From NCBI RefSeq assembly GCF_030123325.1, contig NZ_CP126106.1, positions 1,888,001 to 1,952,000 on the forward strand: DNA of 64,000 bases. The letters are read 5' to 3'. Of the stretch, positions 46,084 through 55,350 are shown piece by piece (position 1 is the stretch's first letter; every line of letters begins with the position of its first letter). The DNA comes from Peribacillus simplex (GTDB taxonomy: Bacteria; Bacillota; Bacilli; Bacillales; DSM-1321). Below the pieces are notes generated by a model, which searched no databases, was not told the DNA's origin, and was given only the letters and a program-made list of their open reading frames with translations. The translations under genes and the position numbers were made by a program.

Positions 46084-46302
46084 GGCTCTTTTCGTAAAGA
46101 TTGTTGTTTTTAAAACGAAACTATTTAAGGTTGATTGGAGCGTAAGTGCGAGACTCCTGCGGGAGCAGCGGGACAGGTGAGACCCCACAGGCGTTTACGC
46201 CGAGGAGGCTCACCGCCCGCCCCGCGGAAAGCGAGCATCTGGAGGGGAAATCAACCACACCGCTTTACTTGGTAAATAGCAACAAAGTATGCGAAAACAG
46301 CC
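46084..46302. mobile_element. 219-bp MITE-like element, copy B, with 8-bp target duplication
   Basis: Same length, orientation and inverted-repeat ends as the element at 15288, with three base differences. It is flanked by TTTTATTT on both sides (46076-46083 and 46303-46310), a different but also perfect 8-bp duplication. Two independent insertions with different targets show it moved as a discrete unit. High identity implies recent spread. No coding capacity. Confidence 0.87.
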
Positions 46303-46372
46303 TTTTATTTAGAAGTTGATGCAGAGATCATAAAGTAGCCCTCGTGTAATCTTGAATTTCCTTCTTGATATT

Positions 46373-46456
46373 ATTAATACTTACATACAAATTAAAATCT
46401 TTAATTTTATTTAATTATAATTTATGAGTATACTTAAAATGTAATAATATTTAAAA
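46373..46456 (+). promoter_or_regulatory. recurrent regulon box 1, before the acyl-CoA ligase
   Basis: Contains TTTAATTTTATTTAATTATA (46400-46419) followed by ATTTATGAG and a -10-like TATACT at 46429-46434, 81 bases before the ligase start. Nearly identical over about 65 bases to the copy at 58160. See the other copies at 50551, 53786, 53905, 56834, 59101 and 59842. Confidence 0.75.
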
Positions 46457-46515
46457 AATTCAAAATAGTAGGTATTCAAAGCCTCCTATGTGAGAAAAGG
46501 GGTGGAATTCATTTA

Positions 46516-48030
46516 ATGGGCTATAACTTAAACGAAAATCTAAAAAGAAGCGCAAGTAATTTCCCAGAAAGTATCGCTTATATCTTTAGAGATAAAAGTG
46601 CTACTTATCAAGAACTAAATCAGAAGGTGGATCGATTGGCTGCTGGTCTGTTTGTACAAGGAATTAGGAAGGGAGATGGAGTGGCTCTTATTTTAGGGAA
46701 TAGCCCTGAATTTCTCATTGCGTTCTACGGCATTTTACGGCTTGGTGCATTCGTTGTTCCGATTAATCCTTTGTATACCCAAGGGGAAATCAACTACTTT
46801 TTAGACAATAGTCAAGCCAAAGCGGTCATTGCTCATGTATCTGTAGAACCGAAGTTATCAGAAGTAAAAAAGCAATTGGAAAATCTGAAGCTTGTGATCT
46901 ATACCGAAGCCAATGATCAGGAATCGACATGGGAGCATCTCATGGAAACAAGCATTAATGTTTACGAAAGCCCTTACATTGATGAGGAAGACCTTGCAGT
47001 CATTCTATACACATCAGGAACAACCGGGAAACCAAAGGGTGCAATGTTAACGCATCGGAACCTGGGTTCAAATGCGGATTCCATTTCAAAATTACTGGAA
47101 CTCGATGTTAATGATCGTATCGTAGCTGTTCTGCCAATGTTCCATGTATTCTGTATGACAGTTTGTCTGAATGCACCAATTGCTTGTGGGGCAACAGTCC
47201 TGATTCAGCCTAAATTCAGCCCTCATGACGTGGTCAGCACCATCCGAGAAAAAAAAGCAACCGTGTTTGCTGGAGTACCTACGATGTACAGTTTTATCAA
47301 CCAATTGCCTGAAGCGATTGCGGAGGATTGCCAATCTATCCGCATGTGTATCTCCGGAGGTGCCTCGATTCCGGCAGAGCTGCTGCATAAATTTGAAAAC
47401 AAGTTTAATGTTTCTATCTTGGAAGGATATGGGCTTTCGGAAACTGCTCCTCTCGTCGCTATTAATCCTTTAAAAGGGACTCGCAAACCAGGTTCTATCG
47501 GCTTGAATATTCCAGCTGTCCAAAGCAAAGTTGTAGATGAGTTCGGAAAAGAATTGCCGAGAGGAGAAGTTGGGGAATTAGTTGTTCAAGGGCCCAATGT
47601 AATGAAAGGCTATTTGGGGATGCCGGAAGCTACTTCAGCTGCTTTTAATGACGGGTGGTTTTACACTGGTGATCTCGCAACAATGGATGAAGAAGGATAC
47701 ATCTATATTGTTGACCGCAAGAAGGACATTATTATTGTTGGAGGTTACAATGTATATCCTCGTGAAGTGGAGGAAGTCCTGTATCAACATCCTGCTGTGG
47801 TAGAGGCGGCCGTAATCGGAGTCCCAGATCGGGAATACGGAGAAAGTGTGAAAGCTTTTGTGGCAGTCGAGGATGAGCAGATCACCATGAATGACATTAT
47901 TCAATTCTGTCAGGATAAGCTGGTGAAATACAAGCTTCCTAAACGAGTGGAATTCTTTAAAGAGCTGCCTAAGAACTCAACAGGGAAAATTTTGCGCAGA
48001 GAGTTAAGAGAATTGACTGAAGTGAAGTAA
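46516..48030 (+). CDS. acyl-CoA ligase / AMP-forming acid:CoA ligase
   Basis: 504 residues. ATP-binding P-loop motif YTSGTTGKPKG at about 165-175, YGLSETAP near 315, the hinge GDLATMDEEGYIYIVDR near 390, and catalytic Lys491 in NSTGKILRR. It activates a carboxylic acid with ATP and CoA; the chain-length or aromatic preference is not readable. It is the first gene of the unassigned regulon, with regulon box 1 upstream and a dioxygenase gene 33 bases downstream, so both are one transcript. It may activate the product of the dioxygenase reactions. Confidence 0.92.
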   Translation: MGYNLNENLKRSASNFPESIAYIFRDKSATYQELNQKVDRLAAGLFVQGIRKGDGVALILGNSPEFLIAFYGILRLGAFVVPINPLYTQGEINYFLDNSQAKAVIAHVSVEPKLSEVKKQLENLKLVIYTEANDQESTWEHLMETSINVYESPYIDEEDLAVILYTSGTTGKPKGAMLTHRNLGSNADSISKLLELDVNDRIVAVLPMFHVFCMTVCLNAPIACGATVLIQPKFSPHDVVSTIREKKATVFAGVPTMYSFINQLPEAIAEDCQSIRMCISGGASIPAELLHKFENKFNVSILEGYGLSETAPLVAINPLKGTRKPGSIGLNIPAVQSKVVDEFGKELPRGEVGELVVQGPNVMKGYLGMPEATSAAFNDGWFYTGDLATMDEEGYIYIVDRKKDIIIVGGYNVYPREVEEVLYQHPAVVEAAVIGVPDREYGESVKAFVAVEDEQITMNDIIQFCQDKLVKYKLPKRVEFFKELPKNSTGKILRRELRELTEVK

Positions 48031-48063
48031 GAAATGAACCAACTTATTAAAGGGGGATTAACT

Positions 48064-49119
48064 ATGTCAACCATTTTAAAGGAAAAAGTTAAAGGGCAAG
48101 TAGCGTGGAAAGGCACTGACCTGGCTAAAGATGATTCATGGGTTTATCATTTGTCTGAAAAAACGATTGCCTCGCTTGAGAACGCTTTAGTTCAAGTTAA
48201 ACAAAAGGGTTTAAAAGCACCTGATTTTAACAAAGAGGATTTTCCGATTCCTGATATTTATGATGAAATCGTTTACTTTGTTGAAGAGCTGGAGAATGGG
48301 AGAGGGTTTCTATTAATTCGTGGATTACCCATTGAAAGGTATACAGATGAAGAAGTCAGCATCATTTACTGGGGTCTCGGACTTCACATGGGCATTCCGG
48401 TTTCGCAAAACGCAAATGGTGACCTCTTAGGGCACGTCAAAGATCAAGGTTTTAGCTTAGAAAATTCTAATGTGCGTGGTTACCAAACGAAACTGCATCT
48501 TCCGTTTCATGCTGATGGATCTGATGTTGTTGGATTATTAAGCCTGCGAAAAGGGAAATCTGGAGGTCACAGCAGTATCATCAGTTCGATGACTGTTTAC
48601 AATGAAATTCTGGAGAAGAACCCGGAATATCTAGGAGTTCTCTGTCGTCCATTTTACTTTGATCGTCGTGGGGAGGAAGCGCCGGGAGAACCTCCAGTAT
48701 TTTCATCATCAATCTTTAATTATTATCAAGGAAAACTGAGCTGTAGATATGTCCGTTTATTTATCGAATCAGCCCAAGCAAAAACAGGCATCCAATTGTC
48801 AAAAGTGGAAATTGAAGCATTAGACTTACTGGATTCACTCCTTCATGATGAGAATTTACACTATAACATGATGTTGGAGCCAGGTGATATGCAGTTCGTC
48901 AATAATTATACGATTCTTCACTCACGTACTCAATACGAAGACTATGAAGAGCCGGAACGCAAACGGCATCTTTTAAGATTGTGGTTAACGATGCCAAATG
49001 GCCGGGAAATTTCCCCGGAATTCGCGATGTTTATTGATGAAAATACGGGTAAACCAGGTCGCGGCGGCGTACCGCAACGTAAAACAACATCTGGCGGTAT
49101 TGTAGAAACCCTGAAGTGA
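48064..49119 (+). CDS. TauD/TfdA-family Fe(II)/2-oxoglutarate dioxygenase, paralogue 1
   Basis: 351 residues from the ATG at 48064 behind AAAGGGGG. The Fe(II) site is His149-x-Asp151 (PFHADGSDVVG) and distal His286 (ILHSRT); the 2-oxoglutarate-binding Arg is probably Arg301 or Arg305 in KRHLLRLWL. ENGRGFLLIRGLP near 78-89 is a family signature. It couples 2-oxoglutarate decarboxylation to hydroxylation of an unknown substrate, often releasing an alcohol, amine or sulfite. Two close paralogues lie at 50677 and 54179. An MFS importer gene follows, the same pair as at 54179-56640. Confidence 0.92.
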   Translation: MSTILKEKVKGQVAWKGTDLAKDDSWVYHLSEKTIASLENALVQVKQKGLKAPDFNKEDFPIPDIYDEIVYFVEELENGRGFLLIRGLPIERYTDEEVSIIYWGLGLHMGIPVSQNANGDLLGHVKDQGFSLENSNVRGYQTKLHLPFHADGSDVVGLLSLRKGKSGGHSSIISSMTVYNEILEKNPEYLGVLCRPFYFDRRGEEAPGEPPVFSSSIFNYYQGKLSCRYVRLFIESAQAKTGIQLSKVEIEALDLLDSLLHDENLHYNMMLEPGDMQFVNNYTILHSRTQYEDYEEPERKRHLLRLWLTMPNGREISPEFAMFIDENTGKPGRGGVPQRKTTSGGIVETLK

Positions 49120-49150
49120 TTTTTTATAAAACGTTTAGTGAGAACGAGTG

Positions 49151-49187
49151 GGAACACCTTTTCAGAGGTCAGAAAAAGGTGTTCCTT
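49151..49187 (+). terminator. intra-operon hairpin between dioxygenase 1 and importer 1
   Basis: A 12-bp perfect stem (GGAACACCTTTT with AAAAGGTGTTCC) with an 11-base loop, followed by TTATATAGG. The weak T-tract suggests partial read-through, lowering importer expression relative to the dioxygenase. Confidence 0.6.
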
Positions 49188-49212
49188 ATATAGGAAAACG
49201 TGGGGGATTTAC

Positions 49213-50505
49213 ATGACAAGCACTCCAAAATATTCTTGGATTATCTTATTATTTCTAGTTCTTAGCGGGATGATCAACCAAGTGGATAAAATAATCATTG
49301 GTTTGGTTTCCGTTCCTTTAATGAAAGAGTTACATTTAAGTCCTTCGCAATGGGGAGTCGTAGGAAGTTCTTTCTTTTGGTTCTTTACCTTCTCCTCTAT
49401 TATTCTTGGCGGCATGGCCGATTCGAAAAACACGAAAAAAATGTTAACTTGGATGTCGTTGATTTGGTTGATAGTCCAATTTCTCACCCCTTTCGTTAGC
49501 AGTTTGTCCATGCTTTTGTTAACCAGAATGATTTTGGGAGCTGGTGAAGGCCCTGCACCCGCACTATCCACGGCAATCATGGGAAAGTGGTTCCCGAAAC
49601 ATAGGCACGGCATCGGCTTTGGTGCGGTTCTATTAGGAACGACAGGGGGATCTGCGATCGCTTCACCATTATTAATCTCCTTGATTGATCATTATGGATG
49701 GAGATCTGCATTTATAGCGATGGGTATTCTGGGACTGATCGTGCTGGTTTTATGGATGATTTTCGGTAAAGAAAGTCCTCAGGAAATCGGCTGGCCGTCG
49801 ATACAGCAAAAGGAGCAGCAATCATCGAGCCTCTCTAGAGTTTCTTGGAGTCAGTTTCTTCCGCATCTATTATCTAAAAATTTTATTCTAATCGTTTTGT
49901 GCGGGGGGTGTGCCTATTGGTTATTGTCCGTACAAGCGGTATGGCTTCCAGCCTATTTCACCAATATTCAACATTTTAATGGTCAAACACTAAAATTAGC
50001 CGTGTCTTTACCTTTTCTTTTTGCAGCCTTTTTCCAATTAGGATTTGCCATTCTATCAGATAGGCTCTATCGTAAAACAAGAGATATTCGTAAAGCGCGA
50101 ATAAATCTTGCCGGTATAACGATGATGTTATCCGCTCTATGCTTATACTTAGCAAATGCCGCGAATTCCACGGAGATGTCCATATTGTTCTTCACCCTTG
50201 CCCCGGGATTTGCGTATGTCATTCTTTCACTCGCACCCGCAATATTGATGGAGTTTTTTTCTCCCAAGAATATTGGAAAGGCACAAGGGACGTTCATTGC
50301 ACTTGCAAGTTCTACAAGTATTATTGCGCCACTCGCATTTGGCTATCTTATTCAAAATGCAGCGACTGAGGCTATCGGATACGGATACGCATTTAAAGCC
50401 TCTTCTTTAGGGATGCTCATTATCGGATTATTGTTTTGGATCGGTGTACGTCCCGCAAAGGAAAGCCACACAATAATTGAAACAGATGAGCAAGTGAGTA
50501 TTTAA
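49213..50505 (+). CDS. MFS organic-anion importer, paralogue 1
   Basis: 430 residues from the ATG at 49213 behind GTGGGGGATTT; a longer reading frame would start within the hairpin. Twelve hydrophobic segments. SGMINQVDKIIIGLVSVPLM in segment 1 and RMILGAGEGPAPALSTAIMG with KWFPKHRHGIGFG in segments 4-5 are hallmarks of the anion:cation symporter family (GudP, phthalate and TfdK-like carriers). It presumably imports the acid attacked by the dioxygenases. A paralogue of equal length is at 55351, and the two are very similar along their whole length. Confidence 0.9.
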   Translation: MTSTPKYSWIILLFLVLSGMINQVDKIIIGLVSVPLMKELHLSPSQWGVVGSSFFWFFTFSSIILGGMADSKNTKKMLTWMSLIWLIVQFLTPFVSSLSMLLLTRMILGAGEGPAPALSTAIMGKWFPKHRHGIGFGAVLLGTTGGSAIASPLLISLIDHYGWRSAFIAMGILGLIVLVLWMIFGKESPQEIGWPSIQQKEQQSSSLSRVSWSQFLPHLLSKNFILIVLCGGCAYWLLSVQAVWLPAYFTNIQHFNGQTLKLAVSLPFLFAAFFQLGFAILSDRLYRKTRDIRKARINLAGITMMLSALCLYLANAANSTEMSILFFTLAPGFAYVILSLAPAILMEFFSPKNIGKAQGTFIALASSTSIIAPLAFGYLIQNAATEAIGYGYAFKASSLGMLIIGLLFWIGVRPAKESHTIIETDEQVSI

Positions 50506-50550
50506 GGGATATAAACGTAGATTGAAAGATTCTTAGTAAGATTACATTAA

Positions 50551-50636
50551 TCTAACTTAATTATAAGTTACAAAAGATAATTTCATTTAATTAATAATAA
50601 TAAGTGCACCATGAATAATAAATTCGAAATATTCAG
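50551..50636 (+). promoter_or_regulatory. recurrent regulon box 2, before dioxygenase 2
   Basis: A more diverged copy: ACTTAATTATAAGT dyad at about 50555-50568, then GATAATTTCATTTAATTAAT and AATAATAAATTC. The -10 hexamer is less clear than in other copies. It lies 41-126 bases before the start at 50677. Confidence 0.55.
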
Positions 50637-50676
50637 TCAATTATAGTGATTTAACAAATATAAAGGAGGACTATGT

Positions 50677-51675
50677 ATGTCAGTTATTTTAAAGGAAAAA
50701 ATTCAAGGGCGTTCAGCGTGGAAAGGTATCGAACTAGCAAAAGATGATTCATGGATTTATTATTTGTCAGAGAAAACCCTTGCAGCTCTTGACAAGGCTG
50801 TATTACATGTTCAACAAAAAGGGTTAAAGGCGCCAAATTTTAACAAGGAGGATTTCCCAATTCCTGATCTCGCTGATGAAATTGCGTATTTTGTTGACGA
50901 GCTGGAGAATGGGAGAGGCTTTCTATTGATTCGTGGATTACCAATGGATCAATATACTGACGATGAAGCTAGTACTATTTACTGGGGTCTTGGACTTCAC
51001 TTGGGCCTACCGATCATCCAAGGAAAAAAGGGTGAACTCTTAGGGCATATCAAAAACATGGGTAAAGACTTTAATGATAATACAACAGTAAGAGGTTACC
51101 AAACGAATGTAAGACTTGACTATCACACAGATCTCGCTGATGTTGTCGGCTTACTATGCCTTCGTAAAGCGAAATCTGGCGGTTTAAGCAGCATCGCTAG
51201 TGCGATGTCTATCTATAATGAAATCCTGGATAATCACCCAGAGTACCTTGAAATTCTCTATCGTCCATTCGCCCATGATCTTCGTGGGGAAGAAGCACCA
51301 GGCCAATCTCCAGTAGTTCCATCACCAATCTTTAGCTATTATGATGGTAAATTAAGCTGCAGATATATGCGTCAATATGTCGAATCAGCACAAACGAAAA
51401 CAGGTATCTCTTTGTCTAAAGAGGAAATCGAAGCATTTAATTTTATAGATTCCCTTACTTCTGATAAAAACTTTCATATTGATATGATGATGGAACCGGG
51501 TGATATGCAATTCGTTAATAATTATACCGTTTTTCATTCACGTACACTATTTGTAGATTATGAAGAAGATGACCGCAAACGTCATTTATTAAGATTGTGG
51601 CTCATGATGCCAAATGGCCGAAAAATTGCTCCAGGCTTCGAGTTTTATATAGGAGGAGCACCTGTAATTAGATAA
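50677..51675 (+). CDS. TauD/TfdA-family Fe(II)/2-oxoglutarate dioxygenase, paralogue 2
   Basis: 332 residues, ATG behind AAAGGAGG. Fe(II) site His150-Thr-Asp152 (LDYHTDLADVVG) and the distal His in VFHSRT; KRHLLRLWL is kept. It differs from paralogues 1 and 3 in the active-site loop (RLDYHTDLA in place of HLPFHADGS or HLPFHPDGS) and lacks their C-terminal GKxGRGG tail, so its substrate or stereochemistry probably differs. It is the only dioxygenase copy not followed by an importer; an esterase gene comes next after a hairpin. Confidence 0.9.
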   Translation: MSVILKEKIQGRSAWKGIELAKDDSWIYYLSEKTLAALDKAVLHVQQKGLKAPNFNKEDFPIPDLADEIAYFVDELENGRGFLLIRGLPMDQYTDDEASTIYWGLGLHLGLPIIQGKKGELLGHIKNMGKDFNDNTTVRGYQTNVRLDYHTDLADVVGLLCLRKAKSGGLSSIASAMSIYNEILDNHPEYLEILYRPFAHDLRGEEAPGQSPVVPSPIFSYYDGKLSCRYMRQYVESAQTKTGISLSKEEIEAFNFIDSLTSDKNFHIDMMMEPGDMQFVNNYTVFHSRTLFVDYEEDDRKRHLLRLWLMMPNGRKIAPGFEFYIGGAPVIR

Positions 51676-51690
51676 AAACCGGTGGTAAAG

Positions 51691-51727
51691 AAAATCACCA
51701 ATATTTCTTGTATGGTGATTTTATTCA
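51691..51727 (+). terminator. terminator after dioxygenase 2
   Basis: AAAATCACCA pairs with TGGTGATTTT, then ATTC. A partial repeat of one arm (AATAAAATCACCA) follows at about 51739. Confidence 0.6.
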
Positions 51728-51853
51728 ACGAAAATGATGAATAAAATCACCATTTTATGTTTTTATTTTGAAGTGAGAGTTTCGTGACAGGACTAATGGC
51801 TTCACATATAGACTGGGTAATTTAAAAATAACCTGAAGTGAGGATGATGTTTT

Positions 51854-52801
51854 TTGGCAAATTTAGATCCGCAAGCAGAAAAATATTTACAAGCATATAA
51901 TCATCTGCCACCTATTCATACTATGGATCATAAGTCAGTAAGAGAGATGCTTTCTAAAGCACCGCGTCCTGCTGTAAAATTGGAACCGCTTTCAAAAGTT
52001 GAAGATTTCATGATTCCGGTAAGCCAGGATGAAACAATCAAATGTAGGGTATATATACCGGAAGGGCAAGGTCCTTTCCCTCTATTTATTTACTACCATG
52101 GTGGTGGATGGGTTCTAGGAGACATTGAATCAACGGATGCAAGCTGCCGAATGATAGCGAATCGAACGGGTAGTATTGTTGTATCCGTAAACTATCGTCT
52201 TTCTCCAGAATATAAGTTTCCGACTCCAGTAGAAGACGCCTATTCTGCATTGCAATGGGTTTTTGAAAAAGGGACTTCATTTAACGGAGAAGTTTCTCGA
52301 TTGGCCGTTGGAGGGGATAGCGTGGGTGGAAATCTTGCGACTGTAGTTACGATGATGGCGAGAAACAAAAAAGGTCCAAACATCAATGCACAGGTCTTAA
52401 TCTATCCTGCGACAAATCTTGAGTTCAATACGGAATCCCATCGAACCTTTGCAAAAGGATTTGGTCTTGATCGCGAGCAGTTGATTTGGTTCCGAAATCA
52501 TTATTTAAGGAATAATGAGGACAGGTGTAATGAGTATGCTTCCCCCTTGGTGGCTCAAGATTTAAGTGGTCTCCCGCCGGCACTTGTTATTACAGCGGAA
52601 AATGATGTACTTCGGGATGAAGGAATGGCCTATGCTGAACGACTGAAAGATTTTGGCGTTCAAGTTGAATATGAATGTGAACCGGGGATGGTCCACGGTT
52701 TTTTTGCACAAATGGCCATTTTCTCAAAGAACATAGAATTGACTGTTTCTAAGATCGAGAAGTTCTTGAGTTCTTTAAAATATACAATAGGGATAGATTG
52801 A
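51854..52801 (+). CDS. HSL-family alpha/beta hydrolase (carboxylesterase)
   Basis: 315 residues with a TTG start behind GAGGATGATG. Oxyanion-hole motif HGGGW at 82-86, nucleophile Ser156 in GGDSVGG, Asp251 in AENDVLRDE and His281 in MVHGF form the full triad. This is the hormone-sensitive-lipase (family IV) esterase layout. It may hydrolyse an ester or lactone intermediate, or the imported compound itself. No regulon box lies directly before it, so it probably depends on read-through from dioxygenase 2. Confidence 0.92.
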   Translation: MANLDPQAEKYLQAYNHLPPIHTMDHKSVREMLSKAPRPAVKLEPLSKVEDFMIPVSQDETIKCRVYIPEGQGPFPLFIYYHGGGWVLGDIESTDASCRMIANRTGSIVVSVNYRLSPEYKFPTPVEDAYSALQWVFEKGTSFNGEVSRLAVGGDSVGGNLATVVTMMARNKKGPNINAQVLIYPATNLEFNTESHRTFAKGFGLDREQLIWFRNHYLRNNEDRCNEYASPLVAQDLSGLPPALVITAENDVLRDEGMAYAERLKDFGVQVEYECEPGMVHGFFAQMAIFSKNIELTVSKIEKFLSSLKYTIGID

Positions 52802-52820
52802 AAGTAAATGTTCTAAATGA

Positions 52821-52856
52821 AGCGAGCCTCAGATTTTAGTGAGGCTCGCTTTTTAA
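52821..52856. terminator. strong bidirectional hairpin between convergent genes
   Basis: An 11-bp perfect stem (AGCGAGCCTCA with TGAGGCTCGCT) with T-tract on the plus side. Serves the esterase transcript. Confidence 0.85.
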
Positions 52857-52928
52857 AATAACCTATTTAATTTTTAAATGGAGATTATTGATAATCATTG
52901 AAACAGTAACAAAAGCAACCCTAGGCAT

Positions 52929-53702
52929 TTAGTAATAAACGGTATTTCCGATTCCACCGGTTACCGAAATGACATCTCCAGTTATCGATGCCGCCAAAGG
53001 TGAGGCTAGGAAGGTAACGACATAAGCAATTTCCTCTGGTGTAATCAAGCGGCCGAGGGCATTCATTGATGCTGCCTGGTGTATAGTTTCCTCATTAGTG
53101 ACACGGTCTCTAAATGTTTCCGTATCGACAATCCCTGGATAAACAGCATTGACAGTAATTCCGTGCTTTCCTAATTCTATTGATGCGGATTTTGTCATAT
53201 GGACAACAGATGCATTACGAGGACCGGAACTAAAATAATTGCCGCCAATTCTAGCTGCCAGACCACTAATATTGATAATACGTCCCCAATTATTTTGGAT
53301 CATATAAGGAGCAACAGCCCGGACACAACGAAAATAGCCCATATACTTTTCTTCAAAATCTTTCAAGATAAGTTCATCTTTAATGCTGTTAAAGTCCTCT
53401 GGTTCATGGCCCCCGACACGGGCTCCACTGTTGATTAAAATATCAATGCTTCCCATTTCTGCTGCTGATTTTTCAACTAAATTCAGGATGGAGTCAGGAT
53501 CATTAGTATCTGCCACGATTGGATAAATATTTCCGTTGGTTTCTTTGGACAACTCGTCTGCTGCATTCCTTAGTGAAGGTTCGTTTCTTGAACAAATCGT
53601 ACAATCCACACCTTCCAAAGCCAACTGACGGGCAATGGCTTTGCCAATCCCCCTGCTTCCTCCAACGATAAGTGCTTTTTTTCCAGATAATTTCAATTCC
53701 AT
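52929..53702 (-). CDS. SDR-family oxidoreductase with altered catalytic Tyr
   Basis: 257 residues. Coenzyme motif VGGSRGIG at 13-20, NSGA at 91-94, Ser146 in NISG, and Lys171. The residue four before the Lys, normally the catalytic Tyr, is Val167 (GPRNASVVHMTKS). This PRN variant occurs in a subgroup of SDRs, so the protein may still bind coenzyme but its chemistry is uncertain. It has its own regulon box on the minus strand at 53786, so it belongs to the regulon although it runs opposite to its neighbours. AGGAGG lies before the ATG. Confidence 0.87.
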   Translation of the reverse strand: MELKLSGKKALIVGGSRGIGKAIARQLALEGVDCTICSRNEPSLRNAADELSKETNGNIYPIVADTNDPDSILNLVEKSAAEMGSIDILINSGARVGGHEPEDFNSIKDELILKDFEEKYMGYFRCVRAVAPYMIQNNWGRIINISGLAARIGGNYFSSGPRNASVVHMTKSASIELGKHGITVNAVYPGIVDTETFRDRVTNEETIHQAASMNALGRLITPEEIAYVVTFLASPLAASITGDVISVTGGIGNTVYY

Positions 53703-53785
53703 TGTTCAACCTCCTGTTTCGAATTAACTTGTATTAGATTCTGATTGAAAGTGATTTATTGGAATATTTAATCATTTCTATCTTT

Positions 53786-53840
53786 GATTTTATCTATAAA
53801 TGTTAATTATATAAAATTAAAGATATTAAATTGCACTTAA
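53786..53840 (-). promoter_or_regulatory. recurrent regulon box 3, minus strand, before the SDR
   Basis: Read on the minus strand it shows the dyad TTAAGTGCAATTTAA, then TTTAATTTTATATAATTAAC, ATTTATAGA and a -10-like TAAAAT, about 85 bases before the SDR start. Only a few bases differ from the copies at 46373 and 58160. Confidence 0.65.
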
Positions 53841-53904
53841 GTTTTATTAATATAATGATATTTGTTGTAAAATTGCATGTACAACGGAGTTATATTTTCC
53901 ATTT

Positions 53905-53992
53905 ATTAGTAGAGTTAATTTGCAAATTAAAAATTTTAATTTTATTTAACTGAAAATTATGAATATAATTAACGGAATAACATTTATTACAG
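53905..53992 (+). promoter_or_regulatory. recurrent regulon box 4, before dioxygenase 3
   Basis: Carries the perfect palindrome TTAATTTGCAAATTAA (53915-53930), then TTTTAATTTTATTTAACTGA and -10-like TATAAT at 53964-53969. The start at 54179 is 209 bases away, the longest leader in the set. Confidence 0.7.
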
Positions 53993-54178
53993 TCAGAAGC
54001 TATTTAAAGCGCTTCCATGAAAAGAGAGGGGGGAACAAGGAACATCATTTATTAAGGAATAATTGTTTGTATAAGGGTTTGAAGATAGTGGAAGTCGCTT
54101 TTAAGTAGGATAACAGCCCAGACTTTTTCATTAGGTACTATAGTTAAAATTGAAATAGAAAACGAAGGAGGATTCTCG

Positions 54179-55234
54179 GTGCCGTCTATTTTAAAGGGAA
54201 AAATTCAAGGACCAGTAGCTTGGCAAGGTATTGATTTAGCTAAAGATGATTCATGGATTTATTATTTGTCAGAGAAAACGATCGCAGTTCTTGAAAGCGC
54301 TTTATTCTATGTGAAACAAAAAGGGTTAAAGGCACCTGATTTTAACAAGGAGGACTTTCCAATTCCGGATCTTTCTGACGAAATAGCCTACTTTATAGAC
54401 GAGCTGGAAAATGGGAGAGGATTTCTATTTATTCGTGGCTTACCAATTGAAAAGTATACCGATGAAGAAGCAAGCATCATTTACTGGGGTCTCGGAGTCC
54501 ACCTGGGCATCCCGGTAACGCAAAATGCAAAAGGTGATCTATTAGGACATGTTGTTGACCAAGGTCTCGACATTAATGATTCAAATGTACGTGGTTACCA
54601 AACGAATGCTCATCTTCCCTTTCACCCAGATGGATCTGACGTAGTCGGATTATTAAGTCTTCGAAAAGCTAAATCTGGCGGTTACAGTAGTATCGTAAGT
54701 TCCATAGCGGTTTACAATGAAATTCTGGATAGGTACCCAGAGTATCTTGGAATTCTCTATCTTCCATATTTCTTGGATCGTCGTGGTGAGGAAACACCTG
54801 GTGAATCGCCTGTTTATTCATCACCAGTATTTAGTTATTACGAAGGTAAATTAAGCTGCAGATATAACCGCGGATATGTCGAATCGGCACAAGCGAAAAC
54901 AGGTAGATATTTGTCAAAAGTTGAAACTGAAGCATATGACTTAATGGATTCCCTCCTACATGATGAAAAAATGCATTTTGATATGATGATGGAACCGGGT
55001 GATATGCAATTTGTTAATAATTATACTGTTCTTCATTCACGTACTGTATATGAAGACTATGAAGAACCCGAGCGCAAACGTCATTTATTAAGATTGTGGC
55101 TCACGATGCCAAATGGGAGAGAAATAGCGCCAAACTTCGCGATGTTCATTGATGAGAAAACAGGGAAAGCGGGTCGCGGCGGTATTCCGGAACGTGAAAA
55201 AACAGCTGGGGGTATTGCAGAAAAAAAGAGGTAA
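54179..55234 (+). CDS. TauD/TfdA-family Fe(II)/2-oxoglutarate dioxygenase, paralogue 3
   Basis: 351 residues with a GTG start behind AAGGAGGATTC. Fe(II) ligands His149, Asp151 (PFHPDGSDVVG) and His286 (VLHSRT), with KRHLLRLWL for 2-oxoglutarate. It is more like paralogue 1 than paralogue 2, with the same length and the same C-terminal GRGG tail, and like paralogue 1 it is followed by an importer. The pair dioxygenase-importer has therefore been duplicated as a unit. Confidence 0.92.
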   Translation: MPSILKGKIQGPVAWQGIDLAKDDSWIYYLSEKTIAVLESALFYVKQKGLKAPDFNKEDFPIPDLSDEIAYFIDELENGRGFLFIRGLPIEKYTDEEASIIYWGLGVHLGIPVTQNAKGDLLGHVVDQGLDINDSNVRGYQTNAHLPFHPDGSDVVGLLSLRKAKSGGYSSIVSSIAVYNEILDRYPEYLGILYLPYFLDRRGEETPGESPVYSSPVFSYYEGKLSCRYNRGYVESAQAKTGRYLSKVETEAYDLMDSLLHDEKMHFDMMMEPGDMQFVNNYTVLHSRTVYEDYEEPERKRHLLRLWLTMPNGREIAPNFAMFIDEKTGKAGRGGIPEREKTAGGIAEKKR

Positions 55235-55350
55235 TGTGTTTTATAAATATAAAGAGTTCAGACGAGGTTAAGAATGGAAGGTTTTACATTTAAAAACTAT
55301 TAAAGCACCAATTGATTCATGTTAACGGAATAGAAGGGGCGATTATTAAT

